Source: Streptomyces sp. CB01201
GTDB taxonomy: Bacteria > Actinomycetota > Actinomycetes > Streptomycetales > Streptomycetaceae
DNA length: 64,000 bases
Assembly (NCBI RefSeq): GCF_002803085.1
Contig: NZ_NNBJ01000002.1
Location: 703,183-767,182, forward strand
Direction: 5' to 3'
Both the position numbers and the translations under genes were made by a program. This document shows, piece by piece, positions 10,334 through 19,032 of this stretch (position 1 is the first letter of the stretch; each line of letters starts with the position of its first letter). The notes beneath the pieces were generated by a model, which was not told where the DNA came from, searched no databases, and saw only the letters and a program-made list of their open reading frames with translations.

Positions 10334-12247
10334 GTGCAGCACCGTGTGCCCGCACCGGCCCGGGGGAGCGCGCAGCAACCCCCCGGTGAGGCGGCCGACG
10401 AGCGGGCGGACGGCCCGGCGGCAGGCGCCCGGCGCCGCTCCGTACCGGACCTGATGAGACCTCAGATCCTGTTCACCTGGCTGCCGTTGGCGACAGCCAC
10501 CGCCCTGTGGGTGTACTCGCTCCCGGGCATCGACTTCCGGCACATGGACGACTGGGGCCTGATCGACCGGCTGCCCGCCGCGTTCTACCTCTCGCTCGCC
10601 GTCCTGACCGGCGGCTTCGTCGTCAGTCTGCGGAGGGCCGGCACCGCGCCCTGGTGGCCCGGCCTCTACAGCGTGGCCCTGCTGTTCGCCCTCAAGGCGC
10701 CCACCTCGATCCTGTACGACTCGGTGCGCTACCCATGGGCGTCCAAGCACGACGCGGTGGTCAACCACCTCCTGGCCAACCAGGAGTTGCGGCCCGGCGT
10801 ACCGCTCTCCGGGAACATGGCGGCGTACGACCAGTGGCCGGGCTTCTTCACGCTCAACGCGGGCCTGGTACGTGCCTTCGGCGTGGACACCGCGGCGTCG
10901 TACCTCAACTGGGCTCCGCTGTTCTACGGCGTCGTCCTCATCCCGGTGCTCGTCCTGATCTACCGCACCTTCGCCGAGGACTGGCGCCTGGTGTGGACCG
11001 GTGTATGGATCTTCGAGGTCGCCAACTGGGTCGGCCAGGACTACTTCTCGCCCCAGGGCATGGCGCTGATCCTGGACCTGGCCGTACTGGCCGTGGTGTT
11101 CCGCCACTTCGTGCGTCCCGGCGCCGCGGGCGAACTGCGCTCGCGGGCCAACCTCGACCCGGCGGCGGCGAGCGTCCCGCCGCCCACCACCGGGCGTCAG
11201 CGCGCGGTCTGCGTCGCGATCCTGGCCCCGCTGATCGCCGCCATCAACTTCACCCACCAGCTCACCCCGGTGATGCTGTGCGTCGCCCTGTTCGCGCTCA
11301 ACCTGACCCGGCGCTACCGCAACCCCGGGCTGCTCGCCGTCACGGCCGTGATCATGCTGATCTGGGACGTCACGATGGGTCGTCCGCTGTTCGTGGAGAC
11401 GCTGTCCTCGCTGAAGGAGTCCGTCGGCAACCTCCTGAACAACTCACGGGCCGGTTACGCGGGTGAACTCACCGGCCCCGGACCGGTGTTGCAGGGCCGG
11501 GCCGACATCGTGATGGTCCTGGTGGTCGCGGTGCTCGCGGCGATCGCGGTGGTCCTGCGGCGCAAGCTGGTCAAGAGCGCGCTGCCGCTGCTCCTGGTGT
11601 CGGTGGCCCCGGTCCCGCTGTTCGCCGTCAACGACTACGGCGGTGAAATGCTGTTCCGGGTCTACCTGTTCGGACTGCCCGGGGCGGCGTTCTTCGCGGC
11701 GGCGGCGCTGGTGCCGGCGGCGGCGGGGCAGGGAGGCGGGCGGATCCGCCCCGTCGTCCGCCGGCGCGTGGCGGCGGTCGCGCTGCCGGTGGTGCTCGCG
11801 CTGCTGGTGGCCGGGTTCATCCCGGCGTACTACGGCAAGGAGCGGATGTACTACACGCCGCCCGCCGAGACGGCGATGGTGACCCGGCTCCTGGACAGCG
11901 CGCCCAAGGGCTCGATGATCCTCGCGGTCACCGGGTCCTTCCCGCAGGCGCTGCACCGCTACGACCAGTTGGAGCACTGGTACGTGGCCGAGCAGGAGGA
12001 GCCGCAGAACGCGATCATGCTGCGGGATCCTGTGGGGTATCTGGAACCGCAGCTGCCGCGGGACGGGCGGCCGGTGTACTTCGTCCTCACGCGGACGCAG
12101 GACGTCTACACGGCGGGGGAGGGGTTGCTTCCGGCGGGAGGTTTCGCGGAGCTGCGCTCCAAGCTTGAGGCTTCGCCGAGGTTCCGGGTCCTTGAGCGGA
12201 CCCCCTACGGCGAGATCCTCCAGTACGTCCCCCCGAGCCCGACCTAG
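10334..12247 (+). CDS. Polytopic membrane protein, probably a GT-C-type glycosyltransferase or polymerase
   Basis: About 637 residues with a short hydrophilic start and roughly 12 hydrophobic segments (for example LFTWLPLATATALWVYSL and VVLIPVLVLIYRTF), then a soluble C-terminal region of about 120 residues. Features such as HMDDWGLIDRLP after the first helix and SKHDAVVNH fit extracytoplasmic acceptor loops of lipid-sugar-dependent glycosyltransferases, but no family is certain. I prefer GTG 10334 because GGGGGGAG lies eight bases before it; ATG 10313 would add seven residues. It belongs to the surface-glycan gene group and may elongate or transfer the glycan outside the membrane. Confidence 0.75.
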   Translation: MQHRVPAPARGSAQQPPGEAADERADGPAAGARRRSVPDLMRPQILFTWLPLATATALWVYSLPGIDFRHMDDWGLIDRLPAAFYLSLAVLTGGFVVSLRRAGTAPWWPGLYSVALLFALKAPTSILYDSVRYPWASKHDAVVNHLLANQELRPGVPLSGNMAAYDQWPGFFTLNAGLVRAFGVDTAASYLNWAPLFYGVVLIPVLVLIYRTFAEDWRLVWTGVWIFEVANWVGQDYFSPQGMALILDLAVLAVVFRHFVRPGAAGELRSRANLDPAAASVPPPTTGRQRAVCVAILAPLIAAINFTHQLTPVMLCVALFALNLTRRYRNPGLLAVTAVIMLIWDVTMGRPLFVETLSSLKESVGNLLNNSRAGYAGELTGPGPVLQGRADIVMVLVVAVLAAIAVVLRRKLVKSALPLLLVSVAPVPLFAVNDYGGEMLFRVYLFGLPGAAFFAAAALVPAAAGQGGGRIRPVVRRRVAAVALPVVLALLVAGFIPAYYGKERMYYTPPAETAMVTRLLDSAPKGSMILAVTGSFPQALHRYDQLEHWYVAEQEEPQNAIMLRDPVGYLEPQLPRDGRPVYFVLTRTQDVYTAGEGLLPAGGFAELRSKLEASPRFRVLERTPYGEILQYVPPSPT

Positions 12248-12420
12248 CCCCCTTGGGCTCCGCCCCCGGACCTCTGTTCGTGCCTCAAGGGGCCGCGGGG
12301 AACTGCGCGAACGGCCACGCACGATCCGCAGCCGAAAGGAGGTTGGGGGCGCGGGGAACTGCGCGAACGGCCCCCGCGGTCCGCAGTCGATCAACTCTCC
12401 CCCGGAGGGTCTGGGGAAGG
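12248..12420. repeat. Intergenic repeat mosaic with two GGGGAACTGCGCG elements
   Basis: Immediately after the 12247 stop is GGGCTCCGCCCCCGGACC, followed by two forward copies of the GGGGAACTGCGCG element (12297-12309 and 12353-12365), each followed by a version of CCGCAG. These are the same building blocks found after hutU and hutF and at 31 and 49 kb. Confidence 0.8.
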
Positions 12421-12471
12421 GGCGGGGTGGGGGAGAGCACGAGCCCAGCCAGTCACGACTCGGAGGTCGTC

Positions 12472-12870
12472 ATGACGCTCAGGCAGAACCAGATCAGAGC
12501 CATCCTCGCCCTGTCCGGCTGGGCCGCACTCGCCGCGACCGCGCTACCCGCCGCAACCCCGGCCCGCTGGATCCCCGTACTGCTGTACGTGAGCCTCGGC
12601 CCGGGCCTCGCCCTGCTCTACCCGCAGCCGCCGGCACTGCGGCCCGGAGCGAGACTGGAGGCGCTCGCACTCGCCGCCCCGCTCAGCCTCTCGTTCGGCG
12701 CGCTCGTGTCCACCTGCCTCTTCCTCGTGCACGGCTTCTCGGCCACCGCCTTCCTCGTCGCACTCGCCGCGTTCTCCACCGTCGCCTGCGCGTTCCCGGG
12801 GCTGCCGCTGCCGGCCGCGACCCGGGGGGCCGTGGAGCGGACGAAGCGGGTCAGGCGCGAGGAGGGCTGA
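12472..12870 (+). CDS. Small membrane protein in the glycan locus
   Basis: 132 residues, mostly hydrophobic, with about four membrane helices and a basic tail (RTKRVRREEG). ATG 12472 has a clear GGAGG five bases upstream. I recognise no family. The compact helix pattern (LSGWAALAATALPAAT, then LLYVSLGPGLALLYPQP) recalls small membrane subunits next to polysaccharide enzymes. Its last 20 bases overlap, tail to tail, the end of the flippase gene on the other strand. Confidence 0.7.
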   Translation: MTLRQNQIRAILALSGWAALAATALPAATPARWIPVLLYVSLGPGLALLYPQPPALRPGARLEALALAAPLSLSFGALVSTCLFLVHGFSATAFLVALAAFSTVACAFPGLPLPAATRGAVERTKRVRREEG

Positions 12871-15025
12871 GGCGGCGGTGCACCAGTGCCGCCGCCGTCG
12901 CCGCGCACAGCCCGGCGAAGAGCGGCAGCGCCACCCCGGCGAAGGGCCGCTGCGCCGCCCAGCCCGCGACCGCCAGCACCCACACCAGGGCCGCCGTGAT
13001 CCGCCAGTGCACCCGAAGGGCCAGCAGCGCCACCGTGGCCAGGGCCAGGCAGAGCAGTTGCAGGATCACGGGCAGCCAGAGTTCCACCCCCGAGGGTCCG
13101 GCCAGGCCCGCCGTCTCGGAGAGGAAGCGGGCGAGCGGGGTGTGCCAGGGGCCGGACAGCCGCTCGGGCGGTACGCCGAGGATCACCGGGGCGGTGTGCA
13201 GGGCCGCCACCGTCACCCACAGGCCGGCCACCAGGAGCCCGGGGCGCGGCCGGTGGAGGGACACCGCCGCGCTGCACACCACGATGAGCAGCACCCCCGC
13301 GGTCAGGCTCACCGGCGGCAGCGCGTGCAGCAGACCGGTGCCGTTGAGCCGCGGCCCCGCCGGGCCCCCGGCCCGTGAGAGCGGGACCCAGAAGAGTCCA
13401 GCGGCGAGGCCGAGCAGCAGCCACAGCGCGGTGGTGAGGCGCGATTCGTCGCTCTCGCGGGCCGCAGGGTCGGGCGGCAGGCGCAGGTGCAGGGTCGTCG
13501 CGGAGCCCTGCTCCGGGTGCGCCCCGGGAACGTACACCGGGATCCCGAGGGCCGGCGTCGCCGTGTCCATGCCGCCGCGCAGATACGCGGTCTGGGTGGC
13601 CCAGCGCGTCCCGTACTCCCGTGCCTCCTCGGTCCTGGCGGCCTGCGCCCTACGGGCCCAACTGGTGCCGAATTCGGGCGACTTGGCTGCGCTCGGGGTG
13701 CGGATGGCGGCGCGGCCCGCGAGCGCGCCGCGCAGTCCGGGTACGCAGCACAGGGCCATCACGGTCATCGCGCACAGCTGCGCCCAGCCCGCCCCGGAGA
13801 TGCCGAACACGCCGAGCAGCACCGAGGCGCTGCCGAGGACCAGGGTGCACATCGCGCACTGGAGGATCGCCAGCATGCCGGTGCGGCCCTGGACGCGCAG
13901 CACCCCGATGTACAGCTCGACGGCGACCCGGGGGATCGCGGCGGCGGCCAGCAACTGGAGCACCAGCGTGCCGTGTTGGGCGTAGTCGTCACCGAAGGGC
14001 GCGAGGATCCGGCGGGCGAACAGGACCAGGAAGAGGACCACCGGGATGAGCAGCAGCGCCATGCGGCGCAGGGCGCCCCGCACTCCGTCGGCCAGCTTGT
14101 CGGGGCTGTGCGAGGAGTGCGCGGTCAGCGAGGAGGCCATGTTGACGGCCATGAACTCCATGGTTCCGCCGACCGTGTAGGCGATGAAGAAGAAGCCGTT
14201 CTGCGCGGCCGGGAAGCGCACCGCGACCATCACCGGCAGCAGGTTGATCATCGCGAGCGAGAACAGCGCCCCGACCGAGTCGCCGGCCAGGAAGCGGCCG
14301 ATCTCGCGGAGTTCGGGGACCGGCCGGTCCCGGTCGGCGGCGGCCTGCGCGGGGATCAGCCGGCGGAAGACCAGCCAGCCGAGCGGCAGGACGGACAGGG
14401 CCATCGACGCGGCCCACGACACGAAGACGCCGAGGGTGAGCGCCGAGAAGACGGCGAGCAGGAGCAGCTTGCCGAGCGAGAACACCGCGTTGCCGACCGG
14501 GACCCAGATCGCCTTGCGCAGCCCCGTGAGGACGCCGTCCTGGAGCGTCAGGATCGCCCAGGCCACCGACGACAGGGTGAAGACGGCCCCGGCGGTGAGC
14601 CCGGACAGCGGCGCGTACGAGGGCCCCCACAGCGGCAGCGAGAAGAGGAAGCCGACGCAGGCCACCGCCACCACGCAGGTGCTGGCGACGTAGGCGCGGC
14701 GCACCAGCGTCGCGGTGGAGCGCCCGGCACGCGGTACGTAGCGGACCACCGCGCCGATCATGGTGGTGGCGGTGATCGAGGCGAGCAGCTTCATCGCCGC
14801 GATGGCCGCCGAGCCCTGTCCGACCGACTCCTCGCTGTAGTAGCGGGCCGCGACCAGCCAGAAGCCGAGGCCGAGGGCCGCCGAGACGGCGGTGGACAGC
14901 ATGAGGGCGTAGGCGTTGCGGAACATCGAGTCGCCGCTGCCGGTGGGCTCGCCGCCGTCCGTCGCGGCCCGGTCCGACGGCCCGGCGGCGAGGTCCTCGA
15001 TCTCCGTCCGGGCCGTGTCAGACAC
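12851..15025 (-). CDS. Wzx/MATE-like polysaccharide flippase fused to a C-terminal membrane domain
   Basis: 724 residues against about 430-500 for ordinary flippases. Residues 30-455 show the polysaccharide-exporter pattern of 12 or so helices (FRNAYALMLSTAVSAALG, ARYYSEESVGQGSAA, LLQLLAAAAIPRVAVELY). A hydrophilic linker of about 90 residues follows, then a second membrane region from about 530 to the end with five or six helices. The extra module has no obvious family. The enzyme would move a lipid-linked sugar across the membrane. GTG 15025 overlaps the stop of the aminotransferase gene by eight bases (GTGTCTGA), so the two are co-translated. Confidence 0.88.
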   Translation of the reverse strand: MSDTARTEIEDLAAGPSDRAATDGGEPTGSGDSMFRNAYALMLSTAVSAALGLGFWLVAARYYSEESVGQGSAAIAAMKLLASITATTMIGAVVRYVPRAGRSTATLVRRAYVASTCVVAVACVGFLFSLPLWGPSYAPLSGLTAGAVFTLSSVAWAILTLQDGVLTGLRKAIWVPVGNAVFSLGKLLLLAVFSALTLGVFVSWAASMALSVLPLGWLVFRRLIPAQAAADRDRPVPELREIGRFLAGDSVGALFSLAMINLLPVMVAVRFPAAQNGFFFIAYTVGGTMEFMAVNMASSLTAHSSHSPDKLADGVRGALRRMALLLIPVVLFLVLFARRILAPFGDDYAQHGTLVLQLLAAAAIPRVAVELYIGVLRVQGRTGMLAILQCAMCTLVLGSASVLLGVFGISGAGWAQLCAMTVMALCCVPGLRGALAGRAAIRTPSAAKSPEFGTSWARRAQAARTEEAREYGTRWATQTAYLRGGMDTATPALGIPVYVPGAHPEQGSATTLHLRLPPDPAARESDESRLTTALWLLLGLAAGLFWVPLSRAGGPAGPRLNGTGLLHALPPVSLTAGVLLIVVCSAAVSLHRPRPGLLVAGLWVTVAALHTAPVILGVPPERLSGPWHTPLARFLSETAGLAGPSGVELWLPVILQLLCLALATVALLALRVHWRITAALVWVLAVAGWAAQRPFAGVALPLFAGLCAATAAALVHRRLSPPRA

Positions 15026-16190
15026 CGGCCGGGCCGCCCCGCGCGGGCCGCACGCCGGCCGCGCGCAGCACCTCGATGGTGCGGTTGGCCTTCAACGGGT
15101 CGACGGGCAGGGCGTGTTGGGCGAACCAGCGGGCGGCCTCCGGGGCGGGAGAGGGATCGGTGAACGCCTCGCCCGCGTAGTCGTCGAGCGGCGGGTCGTA
15201 CAGATAGCCCACCGTGATCCGCTCCCGGGCGAGCGCCGCGCGGGCCGCGTCGCGGTCCTCCACCAGCAGGGGAACGCGGAACAGCGGCTGACCGGGCCCC
15301 GGCTTCGGCCGCGCCCACTCGGTGGCGAGCAGCCGCTCGGCGCCGGCGCGGTGTGCGTCCAGTACGGCATCGAGCTTGCCCAACTTCGCCCGGATGCGGG
15401 CGAGTCGGGCCCCTCCGGGAGTCGCCCGGTAGTCGTGCATGTCGACCCGGGCCCAGGAGTGGAAGGCGGCGAGGCCGGGGGCGGCCTCGGCGGCGCGGGT
15501 CAGCTCCTCGGGACGCAGCGGCATCCGGATGTCCTCGCGTTCCTGCTGCCCGAGCATTCCGAGAACTGCCCGGGCGGCCGGGGCCAGGCGCAGCCCGCGT
15601 ACGGCCGACTCGGCGTACGGGCGGGCCCAGTAGGCGAGTTCGGCGCCGGTCCGGCGCGGGGCGAGCAGTGCGTCGCGGGACTTGGCGAGCGCCTCGCGCA
15701 GGCCCGGGTCGGCGAGCGCGAGGAAGCCGCCCGCCTTGGCCGCGGTGTGCTTGGAGAGGCTGAAGACGGCGGCCTCGCCGAACGTGCCGACCTTGCGTCC
15801 GGCCGTCTCGCTGCCGATGGCGTGCGCCGCGTCCTCGATGAGCGCGATGCCCGACCGCGCGCAGCGGGCGGCCAGTTCGGGCGCGGGGTCGGGGTTGCCG
15901 TACAGGTTGGTGGTGAGGACGGCGGAGAGTCCGGACCAGAGCGCGTCCGGTACGGCCGCCGCGTCGAGGGATCCGTCCAGGGGGTCGAGCGGCGCCTGGA
16001 CGGGCCGCAGGCCGGCCGCGAGGACCACGAAGAAGATCACGTCGTCGTTGACCGGGGACATCAGGACCCGGCCGCCGGGCGGGCACCAGTGCCTGAGCGC
16101 CAGATAGAGCCCGAGCCGGCCGGACGGCACGTAGAGACACTCGCGCCCCAGCCGCTCGCGCATCGGCGCCTCAAGCTCTTCGTACGCCAT
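15018..16190 (-). CDS. DegT/DnrJ/EryC1/StrS-type PLP aminotransferase (sugar aminotransferase family)
   Basis: 390 residues. The PLP-site features of the DegT family are present: IEDAAHAIGS (about 118-127) and AAVFSLSKHTAAKAGGF, where Lys147 is the expected Schiff-base lysine. In this family the substrate is usually a nucleotide keto-sugar, giving an amino sugar; the exact sugar is unknown. I chose ATG 16190, preceded by GGGGGGA; an in-frame start at 16241 lacks one. It is the first gene of the minus-strand pair with the flippase and fits a role in making an amino-sugar unit for the glycan built by the facing genes. Confidence 0.85.
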   Translation of the reverse strand: MAYEELEAPMRERLGRECLYVPSGRLGLYLALRHWCPPGGRVLMSPVNDDVIFFVVLAAGLRPVQAPLDPLDGSLDAAAVPDALWSGLSAVLTTNLYGNPDPAPELAARCARSGIALIEDAAHAIGSETAGRKVGTFGEAAVFSLSKHTAAKAGGFLALADPGLREALAKSRDALLAPRRTGAELAYWARPYAESAVRGLRLAPAARAVLGMLGQQEREDIRMPLRPEELTRAAEAAPGLAAFHSWARVDMHDYRATPGGARLARIRAKLGKLDAVLDAHRAGAERLLATEWARPKPGPGQPLFRVPLLVEDRDAARAALARERITVGYLYDPPLDDYAGEAFTDPSPAPEAARWFAQHALPVDPLKANRTIEVLRAAGVRPARGGPAGV

Positions 16191-16260
16191 GAAGTCCCCC
16201 CAGACCCCCGCACGTCCAGCGCTCAATGTGGCCCAGCGCACACCACCGCGTCAACAACGC

Positions 16261-16295
16261 GGAAGGGCCCGCACCTTGACGGTGCGGGCCCTTCC
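16261..16295 (-). terminator. Perfect hairpin after the sigma factor gene
   Basis: A 15-bp perfect stem (GGAAGGGCCCGCACC) with a five-base loop lies 12 bases past the sigma gene stop on the minus strand and before the aminotransferase start. There is no T run. Confidence 0.8.
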
Positions 16296-16306
16296 GACAG
16301 CCGTGC

Positions 16307-17209
16307 TCACTCTTCGACCGTCAGCCCCTTGCGGAGCTTGCGCAGGGTGCGCGCGAGCAGCCGGGAGACGTGCATCTGGGAGATGCCGAGCTCCTCGCCG
16401 ATCTCGGACTGCGTCATGTTGGCGACGAAGCGCAGCGACAGGATCTTCCGGTCCCGCGCGGGCAGTTCGGCGATCAAGGGCTTCAGCGACTCGATGTACT
16501 CGACGCCTTCGAGGTCGTGGTCCTCGTAGCCGATGCGGTCGCTCAGCGCGCCTTCGGAGTCGTCCTCCTCGGGCTGCGCGTCCAGCGAGCTCGCGGTGTA
16601 CGCGTTGCTCGCCGCCATGCCTTCGACGACTTCTTCCTTGGTGATGCCCAGGCGTTCGGCGAGCTCGCCCACCGTGGCCGAGCGGTCAAGCTGCTGGGCG
16701 AGTTCGTCGCCCGCCTTGGCGAGGTCCAGACGGAGCTCCTGGAGCCTGCGCGGGACCCGCACCGACCAGGAGGTGTCGCGGAAGAAGCGCTTGATCTCGC
16801 CGACGATGGTCGGCATCGCGAAGGTGGGGAATTCCACCCCGCGGTCGAACTCGAACCGGTCGATCGCCTTGATCAGGCCGATCGTGCCGACCTGGACGAT
16901 GTCCTCCATCGGCTCGCTGCGGGTGCGGAAGCGCGATGCGGCGAACTTGACCAGGGCGAGGTTCAGTTCGACCAGGGTGTTGCGCACGTAGGCGTGCTCA
17001 GGAGTGCCCTCTTCGAGTGCGTGCAGGCGCGCGAAGAGCGTCTTCGACAGCGCCCGGGCGTCGACGGGGCCGACCTCGGTGTAGGGCGGGATCTCGGGAA
17101 GTCCCTCAAGTCCCTCGGTTTCGTGCGATCGTGCATGTGGGGGGCGGATGTCCTGCGGTTCCTGCTTGATCGACGTATCTGCAAGCGATTCGTCGAGCCG
17201 GGGTGACAT
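16307..17209 (-). CDS. RNA polymerase sigma factor, sigma-B/F/G subfamily (SigI/SigF-like)
   Basis: 300 residues with sigma regions 2, 3 and 4 and no region 1. Region 2 contains RTRSEPMEDIVQVGTIGLIKAIDRF; region 3 has VRVPRRLQELR; the region 4 helix-turn-helix is NMTQSEIGEELGISQMHVSRLL. A 70-residue hydrophilic N-terminus precedes. This group is controlled by partner switching, and the facing genes encode an STAS anti-anti-sigma and an HATPase anti-sigma, which is the full set. Gene order matches the SCO3068 region of S. coelicolor. Likely role: stress or development response. Confidence 0.92.
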   Translation of the reverse strand: MSPRLDESLADTSIKQEPQDIRPPHARSHETEGLEGLPEIPPYTEVGPVDARALSKTLFARLHALEEGTPEHAYVRNTLVELNLALVKFAASRFRTRSEPMEDIVQVGTIGLIKAIDRFEFDRGVEFPTFAMPTIVGEIKRFFRDTSWSVRVPRRLQELRLDLAKAGDELAQQLDRSATVGELAERLGITKEEVVEGMAASNAYTASSLDAQPEEDDSEGALSDRIGYEDHDLEGVEYIESLKPLIAELPARDRKILSLRFVANMTQSEIGEELGISQMHVSRLLARTLRKLRKGLTVEE

Positions 17210-17367
17210 GGGTCTCCTCCATCGTTCTCGGCATATGGCTGCCGATGCCCATACGTGTTGTCCGCGGTGTGCGGCGCCTCCGTGGCCGGTCGTGTTGAAT
17301 AGCTGTCCCTACTACCCCTACCCGCTTTAAGTAGGCTCTCGCAAGGCTTCTTTGTTGATATATGTCC

Positions 17368-17390
17368 GTTTTGGTGTGATGTTCGGGTTC
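17368..17390 (+). promoter_or_regulatory. Possible sigma-B/F-type promoter before the anti-anti-sigma gene
   Basis: GTTT at 17368-17371 and GGGTTC at 17385-17390 are 13 bases apart and resemble the GTTT / GGGTAT pattern used by Streptomyces sigma-B-type factors. This would let the neighbouring sigma factor drive its own regulators. The match is imperfect. The rest of 17210-17412 is unusually AT-rich and must hold both divergent promoters. Confidence 0.35.
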
Positions 17391-17454
17391 CGGAAGGCGT
17401 AGGGAAGGCGTAGTGTTCCTGGGAAGTTACGACGAATCGGCGAAGAGGGACGGC

Positions 17455-17823
17455 ATGGACCGCGGCACGGTCGGCAGCACGAATCGGGGCCGGCTCCGGG
17501 TCGGAGTCCGCACCGTTGGTCACAGCGAGGTTCTGACGCCCGCGGGTGAGCTGGATCACCACACCGCGGATCTGCTCAGGGAGCCGCTGGAGGAAGCCCT
17601 CGACCAGGGGCGCATTCGGCTCGTCGTGGACTGTTCGCAGCTGGAGTTCTGCGACTCCACCGGGTTGAACGTGCTGCTCGGCGCCCGCCTCAAGGCGGAG
17701 GAGCTGGGCGGCGCGGTGCATCTGGTGGCCATGCAGCCCGTGGTGGCTCGGGTATTCGAGATCACGGGGGCCGAGGCAGTCTTCACCGTGCATGATTCGC
17801 TCGATACCGCTCTGAGTGACTGA
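17455..17823 (+). CDS. STAS-domain anti-sigma factor antagonist (SpoIIAA/RsbV-like)
   Basis: 122 residues forming one STAS domain. The phosphorylatable serine lies in LEFCDSTGLNVLLGARL, the standard site at which an anti-sigma kinase inactivates the antagonist. Two starts are possible: ATG 17455 behind AGAGGGA, which I favour, or GTG 17413 behind GGAAGG, which adds 14 residues. It should bind the anti-sigma encoded just downstream and free the sigma factor encoded divergently at 16307-17209. Confidence 0.92.
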   Translation: MDRGTVGSTNRGRLRVGVRTVGHSEVLTPAGELDHHTADLLREPLEEALDQGRIRLVVDCSQLEFCDSTGLNVLLGARLKAEELGGAVHLVAMQPVVARVFEITGAEAVFTVHDSLDTALSD

Positions 17824-17887
17824 CCCGGATTCGTCCGGGCAGGAGACCAGACTGAAGACATTGGCGAATCGGTGAGGTGAAGCGCTG

Positions 17888-18397
17888 ATGAGCACCACCC
17901 GGGAGCAGGCTCCGGGCGACCGTGGGCCCGAATCCCAAGGTGCCGGGCCCGACACCGGGCTGTCGCAGGACGACAGCCCGGCCCCCGTAGTATCCGCACG
18001 CGTCCTGGAGCTGTCGGGGGCGAGCGGCATCGTTCCGATGGCCCGCGACTTCACCAGGCAGGCCCTCTACGACTGGGGCTGGCTCCCGGCGGCGACGGCG
18101 GAGGGCCGCGCCGCCTGCGAGGACGTGCTGCTCGTCGTCTCCGAGCTGGTGACCAACGCGTGCCTGCACGCCGAGGGGCCCGAGCGGCTGCGCGTCTCGC
18201 ACACCGCGAAAGTGCTGCGCCTGGAGGTCAGCGACCTCGGCTCGGGCCAGCCCGCACCCCGCACCCCGCACCGCGCGGGGCGCCCCGGCGGACACGGCAT
18301 GTTCATCGTGCAGCGCCTCTGCCTCGACTGGGGCGTGGTGCGCACACCGGGCGTGGCCGGCAAGACGGTCTGGGCAGAGCTGGCGGCCCCGGCGTAA
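17888..18397 (+). CDS. HATPase-domain anti-sigma regulatory protein (RsbW/SpoIIAB-like)
   Basis: 169 residues. After a 40-residue variable start comes an HATPase_c_2 domain with the N-box ELVTNACLHA and the G-box GRPGGHGMFIVQRL. Such proteins bind their sigma factor and phosphorylate the STAS antagonist. It lies 64 bases after the STAS gene on the same strand, completing a partner-switching module with the divergent sigma gene. The D of the G1 box is in EVSDLGSGQP. Confidence 0.88.
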   Translation: MSTTREQAPGDRGPESQGAGPDTGLSQDDSPAPVVSARVLELSGASGIVPMARDFTRQALYDWGWLPAATAEGRAACEDVLLVVSELVTNACLHAEGPERLRVSHTAKVLRLEVSDLGSGQPAPRTPHRAGRPGGHGMFIVQRLCLDWGVVRTPGVAGKTVWAELAAPA

Positions 18398-18474
18398 GCC
18401 GCTCGCCTCCGCCTTCGGGCGCGGGCTGCGGCGGTGGCGGGTCGCTTCCGCCTTTCCTCTCGCCTTCGACGCGC

Positions 18475-18499
18475 GGGGCTCGGACGTCTGCCGAGCCCC
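18475..18499 (+). terminator. Terminator after the anti-sigma gene
   Basis: GGGGCTCGG (18475-18483) pairs with CCGAGCCCC (18491-18499), followed by TTTGCGTTT. This is one of the few hairpins here with a T-rich tail. Confidence 0.7.
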
Positions 18500-18530
18500 T
18501 TTGCGTTTGATGCGTCGATCCATGGACGCC

Positions 18531-18737
18531 GTCCCTCGCGCTTGGCGTGCCGGTTTGGGGGCGCCGCCCTCGTGTTCGGGTTGCCGGTCCATGGACGCGG
18601 GTCCTCGTGTTCGGGTTGCGGGTCTATGGGCGTCGGCCCTCGTGCTTGGCGTGCCGGTTTGGGGGCGTTGCCCTCGTGTTCGGGTTGCCGGTCCATGGAC
18701 GGCGCCCTCGCGTTCGGTGTGCCCGTCTACGGACTCC
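18531..18737. repeat. Six-unit 35-bp tandem array
   Basis: Units start at 18531, 18566, 18601, 18636, 18671 and 18704; the fifth and sixth are one or two bases shorter. Two sequence types alternate: one holds CGTGTTCGGGTTGC with CCATGGAC, the other CTTGGCGTGCCGGTTTGGGGG. Thirty-five is not a multiple of three, so although several frames stay open, the array is not a normal coding repeat. It lies between the sigma-regulator genes and the surface-protein operon. Confidence 0.85.
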
Positions 18738-19032
18738 CGCCGCTGTCACCGGCCGGCGTCCCGCCTCTCGACGGCTGCCCATTTCGACGGGCGCGGCCTC
18801 CCGGCCGGTGCGCTCGCGCGGTCCGTGTCCGGCGCAACGCGGGGCACCCGGGTAACTCCTGTTCGCGGTCGCCCGTGGTCCGGGCCGCCGGGGCGCGGGC
18901 GTGCCCGGGGCTCGATCCGGCCCGTTCTTTGTCTTCCCTCGACAACCTCCCCGGCGTACCTTGAGCGCCCAATCTGATGTGCCGTCAGTAACTTGGCGGC
19001 CTCCGGCTCAACCGGCATAAGGGGAACCAGAG
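18738..19032. promoter_or_regulatory. Upstream region of the surface-protein operon
   Basis: About 300 bases with no gene. TTGTC and GACAA around 18930-18945 form an inverted pair separated by seven bases, a possible regulator site. AAGGGGA just before GTG 19033 is its ribosome site. No clear -35/-10 pair was found. Confidence 0.4.

Noticed and set aside
18531..18737. Coding repeat protein in the 35-bp array
   Set aside because: Period is not a multiple of three and the frames through it lack a start with ribosome site and any conserved feature.
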